From Rhizobium redzepovicii (GTDB lineage Bacteria > Pseudomonadota > Alphaproteobacteria > Rhizobiales > Rhizobiaceae), in the NCBI RefSeq assembly GCF_019793435.1, contig NZ_JAILYH010000027.1:1-64000 (forward strand): a DNA stretch of 64,000 bases. The letters are read 5' to 3'. Numbering within the stretch: position 1 is the stretch's first letter; each line of letters opens with the position of its first letter. This document shows positions 60,923-64,000 of this stretch, in pieces. The translations under genes and the position numbers were made by a program. Under the pieces are notes generated by a model. That model worked only from the letters and a program-made list of their open reading frames with translations, had not been told where the DNA came from and searched no databases.

Positions 60923-60940
60923 GTGTATCGATCGCTACAG
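60923..60940. promoter_or_regulatory. TetR-type operator copy 5
   Basis: GTGTAT-CGATCG-CTACAG: right arm perfect, left arm two mismatches. Between the divergent tetR and aldo/keto reductase genes; its last four bases are shared with GntR-type site 10. Confidence 0.55.
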
Positions 60941-60963
60941 TAGATTAGCAGTGAATCTGACAA
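60937..60963 (+). promoter_or_regulatory. GntR-type operator site 10
   Basis: AGATT-AGCAGTG-AATCTGACAA keeps the core AGATT-N7-AATCT and nine of ten right-arm positions. It overlaps the TetR-type site, ~95 bases before the aldo/keto reductase. Confidence 0.6.
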
Positions 60964-61057
60964 TCTGCAGGCGGCTGGATGGCGGCGTCCGCCTAAGCAC
61001 GCTCGGCGTGGCGTTCGCCCATATCAATCAAGCTTGACTAACAGGGAGGTTTCGAGA

Positions 61058-62113
61058 GTGACCGGTAATTCAGAAGGCAAATATCCGACCCGGCAACTGG
61101 GAAAGTCAAAAGTCGCAGTAACGTCGGTAGGCTTCGGCACCGTGCCGTTGGCTGGGTTCAAGGCCAAGGCATCCTATGCGGATTTCGAGGCCGTCATCAA
61201 AGCCGCCTATGACGGTGGCGTGCGATATTTTGACTGCGCGCCAATGTATGGATTCGGTAAAGCCGAATATTACCTCGGCCATGCATTGCGGGAACTCGGC
61301 ATTCGCAACGACGTGGTCGTCAGCACGAAGGTCGGACGCGTCATGAAGGCCGCCAGCAGGGTCAAGAAACTCGATACCGTCTACGGAATCGAGTGGGTCG
61401 ATCCCCTACCTTTCCTGGACACTTACGACTACACCTACGACGGTATCATGCGGTCGTTCGAGGACAGCCAGGTCCGGTTGGCCCTGGACTATATCGACGT
61501 GCTCCTCGTTCACGATCTCGGCCGGGCGTGGCATGGCGATGAGGCTGATGTTTACTGGAAACAGATAAGGGAAAGCGGTTACAAGGCGCTCGATGAACTT
61601 CGCAACGGCGGTGCGGTATCCGCGCTCGGCCTCGGCGTTAACGAAACGGAGGCCGTGGTAACTGTGGCACGGGAGTTCAACATCGACTGCGCGCTCATTG
61701 CGGGTCGCTACACACTGTTGAACCAGGGTCCACTTGCTGGTGATTTCGCCGAGCTTCAGCAGCGCAACGTTTCGGTTATCGCGGGCGGTGTTTTCAATTC
61801 CGGCATTCTCGCGACGGGCGTCAAGGGCGCGGGGGCGACCTACGACTATGGTTCCGTGCCTGATGAGGTCGTGCGCAAAGTCAGAACCATCGAGGAAATC
61901 TGCGAGAAATATCGGGTGCCCTTGAGCTCCGTAGCAATCGAGTTCGTCTTGATGCACCCCGCCGTTGCGACGGTCGTGCTCGGCGCGCAGAACGTTGCAG
62001 AGGTCAAGCAAAACCTCGCGTCGTCGGGAACCGCTATCCCGGCTGAACTGTGGACGGATCTGAAGGCCGCCGGGATTATTCCCGAAAATGCGCCAATGCG
62101 CCAAGTGGCCTAA
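61058..62113 (+). CDS. aldo/keto reductase (pyridoxal 4-dehydrogenase / L-fucose dehydrogenase-like)
   Basis: 351 residues from GTG 61058, behind GGGAGG. AKR barrel: GVRYFDCAPMYGFGKAEYYL (catalytic Asp and Tyr), VVSTKVGRVMK (Lys), YIDVLLVHDLGRA (His), and IAGRYTLLNQGPLAGDFAEL. The sequence style is that of the D-threo-aldose/L-fucose dehydrogenase group, which oxidises lactols to lactones with NAD(P) and includes pyridoxal 4-dehydrogenase. A lactone product would feed the lactonase-like enzymes at 22-25 kb. It carries both island operators. Confidence 0.86.
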   Translation: MTGNSEGKYPTRQLGKSKVAVTSVGFGTVPLAGFKAKASYADFEAVIKAAYDGGVRYFDCAPMYGFGKAEYYLGHALRELGIRNDVVVSTKVGRVMKAASRVKKLDTVYGIEWVDPLPFLDTYDYTYDGIMRSFEDSQVRLALDYIDVLLVHDLGRAWHGDEADVYWKQIRESGYKALDELRNGGAVSALGLGVNETEAVVTVAREFNIDCALIAGRYTLLNQGPLAGDFAELQQRNVSVIAGGVFNSGILATGVKGAGATYDYGSVPDEVVRKVRTIEEICEKYRVPLSSVAIEFVLMHPAVATVVLGAQNVAEVKQNLASSGTAIPAELWTDLKAAGIIPENAPMRQVA

Positions 62114-62867
62114 GGTGCTATTAACAGGTCCCGCACTTAGCCTCGCGGCGGAGTGTGGGATCGCGCCCTCGGAAGTATGCAGCGCCATATACGTATGGAC
62201 TATCCCCATAAATCCTAGACTCTGCGACTCGTACAGTCAGTCCGTCCTTGACCTTCCGCATACTCGTCCATTGCGGCGCATGGACGCCGGCAGAAAACAT
62301 TAGGGGCTTGCCGGCTGGCGTATGAATGGCTGTCGTCGGTGGACCGGGGAGGGTACGCGACGGCTTACCAAGCATTTGCCGCCGGTGGACTGTTAATCTT
62401 CCTGCCAATCGGGTTCGAATTCCTGAAAATGTCGGGGGACTGATGGGGTTCTCTCATTTAGGGCGACGATTCTTTCAAGAATGAGAGGGTCTACAAGCAA
62501 CGATGAATGGACCGCAAAACGAAATAGATAGAAGCTTGCCGCGATCACGCGAAAGCTGACGGAGAGATTGGACAAATGGCGTGTGTCAGCTTTGCATCGT
62601 TGTGGTGTCTTCGGTGAAAGACGCTCGACATTGGCGCTGTTGAAGACTGCGGATTTAAATCATCAAATTCGGCACCAAAAAATTTGGGGTTCGCGCGAGA
62701 CAACGTAGCGGCGAAGGAGGGGCTAGTCGTCAGCATCGAGATTGTCTTGATGTCTTATGGTGATGTTCGGCCTTTGTCTGGCGGCCCTGATAATTGTTTT
62801 TCGCCAGTGTGCTGGAAACCCGGCGTGAGGAGGGTGCAGCCGGGCACCGCTTTGTGGAGGAAGTAAA
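62114..62867. other. gene-poor region with SRAP remnant
   Basis: 754 bases between the aldo/keto reductase and a sugar-binding-protein gene. Besides the SRAP fragment (62243-62330) there is a short minus-strand frame at 62393-62575 (60 codons) that I do not recognise. The last ~100 bases should contain the promoter of the binding-protein gene. Neither island operator is present, so the catabolic island ends here. Confidence 0.55.
62243..62330 (-). pseudogene. SRAP (HMCES/YedK) gene fragment
   Basis: Minus strand encodes PLMFSAGVHAPQWTSMRKVK then DGL, matching PLMFFAGVHVPQWTSVRKVK DGL of the intact SRAP gene at 10272-11045. No catalytic Cys region or C-terminus is present. Either a relic of a second SRAP gene or DNA carried with a past rearrangement. 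Confidence 0.75.
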
Positions 62868-63797
62868 ATGAAGAAGTTTATCCTGGGCACTGCGATGGCG
62901 CTCGTCATGTCGACGGCCGCTCACGCAGAAACCGTCGGCGTCTCGATGGCGAAATTCGACGACAATTTCCTGACGGTTCTGCGCAACGGCATGACCGATT
63001 ATGCAAAGACACTCAGCGGTGTGACGCTGCAGGTCGAAGACGCACAGAACGACGTTTCCAAGCAGCAGAGCCAGATCCAGAATTTCATCGCCTCCAAGGT
63101 CGATGCGATCATCGTCAACCCTGTCGATACCGATGCGACCACGGCAATGTCGAAGCTCGCGGCCGATGCCGGCATTCCGCTGGTTTACGTCAACCGTCAG
63201 CCGGTCAACGTCGACACGCTGCCGGAGAAGCAGGCCTTCGTCGCTTCCAACGAACAGGAATCCGGCACGCTGGAAACCAAGGAAATCTGCCGCATTCTCG
63301 GCGGCAAGGGCAAGGCCGTCGTCATCATGGGCGAGCTCTCCAACCAGGCTGCGCGCATGCGGACCCAGGACGTTCATGACGTCATCAAGACGGATGAATG
63401 CAAGGGTCTGGAGATCGTCGAAGAGCAGACGGCGAACTGGGATCGTACCCAGGGCGCCGACCTGATGACCAACTGGCTCTCCAGCGGCATCGAATTCGAC
63501 GCCGTGATCTCCAACAACGACGAAATGGCGATCGGCGCCATCCAGGCGCTGAAGGCAGCCGGCAAGGATATAAGCAAGGTTGTCGTCGGCGGCGTCGACG
63601 CCACCCAGGACGCGCTTGCCGCCATGCAGGCAGGTGATCTCGACGTCACGGTGTTCCAGGATGCCGCCGGCCAGGGCAAGGGCTCGCTTGATGCAGCGCT
63701 CAAGCTCGCCAAGGGCGAGAAGATCGACAAGAAGGTCTACATTCCCTTCCAGCTCGTGACGCCTGCCAACGTCAAGGACTTCGTCACCAAGAACTGA
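62868..63797 (+). CDS. sugar-type ABC binding protein (rhizopine/inositol-binding-like)
   Basis: 309 residues. Signal peptide MKKFILGTAMALVMSTAAHA, then a ribose-type binding fold: GVSMAKFDDNFLTVLRNGMT, SKVDAIIVNPVDTDATTAMS, VYVNRQPVNVDTLPEKQ, FDAVISNNDEMAIGAIQALK. Sequence style is close to rhizobial inositol/rhizopine (MocB-like) binding proteins. No permease or ATPase is in view, and codon use looks like core rhizobial genes. GGAGG precedes the ATG; a strong terminator follows. Confidence 0.85.
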   Translation: MKKFILGTAMALVMSTAAHAETVGVSMAKFDDNFLTVLRNGMTDYAKTLSGVTLQVEDAQNDVSKQQSQIQNFIASKVDAIIVNPVDTDATTAMSKLAADAGIPLVYVNRQPVNVDTLPEKQAFVASNEQESGTLETKEICRILGGKGKAVVIMGELSNQAARMRTQDVHDVIKTDECKGLEIVEEQTANWDRTQGADLMTNWLSSGIEFDAVISNNDEMAIGAIQALKAAGKDISKVVVGGVDATQDALAAMQAGDLDVTVFQDAAGQGKGSLDAALKLAKGEKIDKKVYIPFQLVTPANVKDFVTKN

Positions 63798-64000
63798 GGC
63801 GAACGCCAAGAGGATGCGGGCTTTGTCCGCATCCTTTTCTCGGGCGCTCGAAGTTCCACAAATCCTTCAATTCGATATGCAGTTCACGCGCGCCGTCCGG
63901 ATTGAAGAGGTCATCAACATTCGATGCAAGGTTATGAGAGAAACCCGCACGCTGATACTTCTCGAAGGAAATTTGACGGTGGAAGCCGAAATTGTCGGCT
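63784..64000 (-). CDS. possible 3' end of a gene running off the window
   Basis: A minus-strand frame is open from the window edge to a stop at 63784-63786, encoding DNFGFHRQISFEKYQRAGFS, NVDDLFNPDGARELHIELKD, LWNFERPR. Codons look coding-like up to ~63840, after which it reads through the terminator of the convergent gene. I do not recognise the product. The overlap with that terminator weakens the case. Confidence 0.35.
   Translation of the reverse strand, partial: ADNFGFHRQISFEKYQRAGFSHNLASNVDDLFNPDGARELHIELKDLWNFERPRKGCGQSPHPLGVRLSSW
63811..63835 (+). terminator. rho-independent terminator of the binding-protein gene
   Basis: AGGATGCGG / CCGCATCCT nine-base stem, seven-base loop, followed by TTT, 14 bases after the stop. 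Confidence 0.85.

Noticed and set aside
22352..62113. Assignment of the island to vitamin B6 (pyridoxine) degradation
   Set aside because: The aldo/keto reductase, MBL lactonase-like protein and GabD fit parts of it, but the flavoprotein ring-opening oxygenase, 4-pyridoxic acid dehydrogenase and acetamidomethylene-succinate hydrolase are not seen.
62393..62575. 60-codon minus-strand open frame
   Set aside because: No ribosome site, no recognised family, located in a decayed region.
1..64000. CRISPR arrays, rRNA, replication origin or conjugation genes
   Set aside because: No regularly spaced repeats, rRNA-like sequence, repABC, tra or vir-type frames were seen anywhere in the window.

Overview
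The window reads as accessory DNA, probably a plasmid or chromid, of an alphaproteobacterium of the order Rhizobiales (Rhizobiaceae-like). The grounds are an imuA-imuB-dnaE2 cassette with an alphaproteobacterial SOS box (GAAC-N7-GAAC), an HWE-type histidine kinase, a DUF982 protein, several Rbs-type ABC importers, and an Hsp20/short-chain-dehydrogenase/KGG stress group. No rRNA, tRNA, CRISPR array, replication gene or phage module was recognised.

Layout. 0-4 kb: a minus-strand operon with two sister alpha/beta hydrolases (one exported, one cytosolic), a third hydrolase, an isochorismatase-like hydrolase and a truncated FMN-binding protein. 4.4-8.8 kb: HWE kinase, a frameshifted PPC/DUF296 gene and stress genes. 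8.9-16.8 kb: SOS mutagenesis block (dinB, an SRAP/HMCES-type protein, imuA-imuB-dnaE2). 16.7-21 kb: a scar zone with a broken tyrosine recombinase, a 24-bp inverted repeat enclosing a DadA-like oxidoreductase, a decapitated acyl-CoA dehydrogenase and an IS6-family transposase.

21-50 kb and 55-62 kb: a large catabolic island. It holds a RutA-like flavin-dependent (LLM) monooxygenase, three flavin or FMN reductases, its own riboflavin precursor enzyme RibBA, a RidA protein, a carboxymuconolactone-decarboxylase-like protein, two metallo-beta-lactamase-fold hydrolases, a hydrolase with an SCP2-like front domain, alcohol, semialdehyde and hydroxyacid dehydrogenases, an aminotransferase, and three ABC importers (two Rbs-like, one branched-chain type with a fused permease-ATPase). 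The most informative signal is non-coding. A 27-bp palindrome (TTGACAGATT-N7-AATCTGTCAA, core AGATT-N7-AATCT) recurs in front of almost every transcription unit of the island, next to two paralogous GntR/FadR regulators. A second palindrome (CTGTAR-N6-YTACAG) recurs in front of an ene-reductase, an SRPBCC/flavin reductase pair, a SnoaL-like gene, the branched-chain importer and a TetR gene. The two motifs touch each other upstream of the aldo/keto reductase. I infer one co-regulated pathway that imports, oxidatively opens and degrades a ring compound, probably nitrogen-containing, to a C4 semialdehyde and succinate. The substrate cannot be read from the sequence.

50.2-54.9 kb interrupts the island with a cassette of different style: an IS30 transposase remnant, LysR, an Old Yellow Enzyme, a SnoaL-like protein and an exported esterase. 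It appears to be a separate acquisition that repeats part of the island's own gene content. The right edge (62-64 kb) carries a small SRAP remnant and an isolated sugar-type binding protein.
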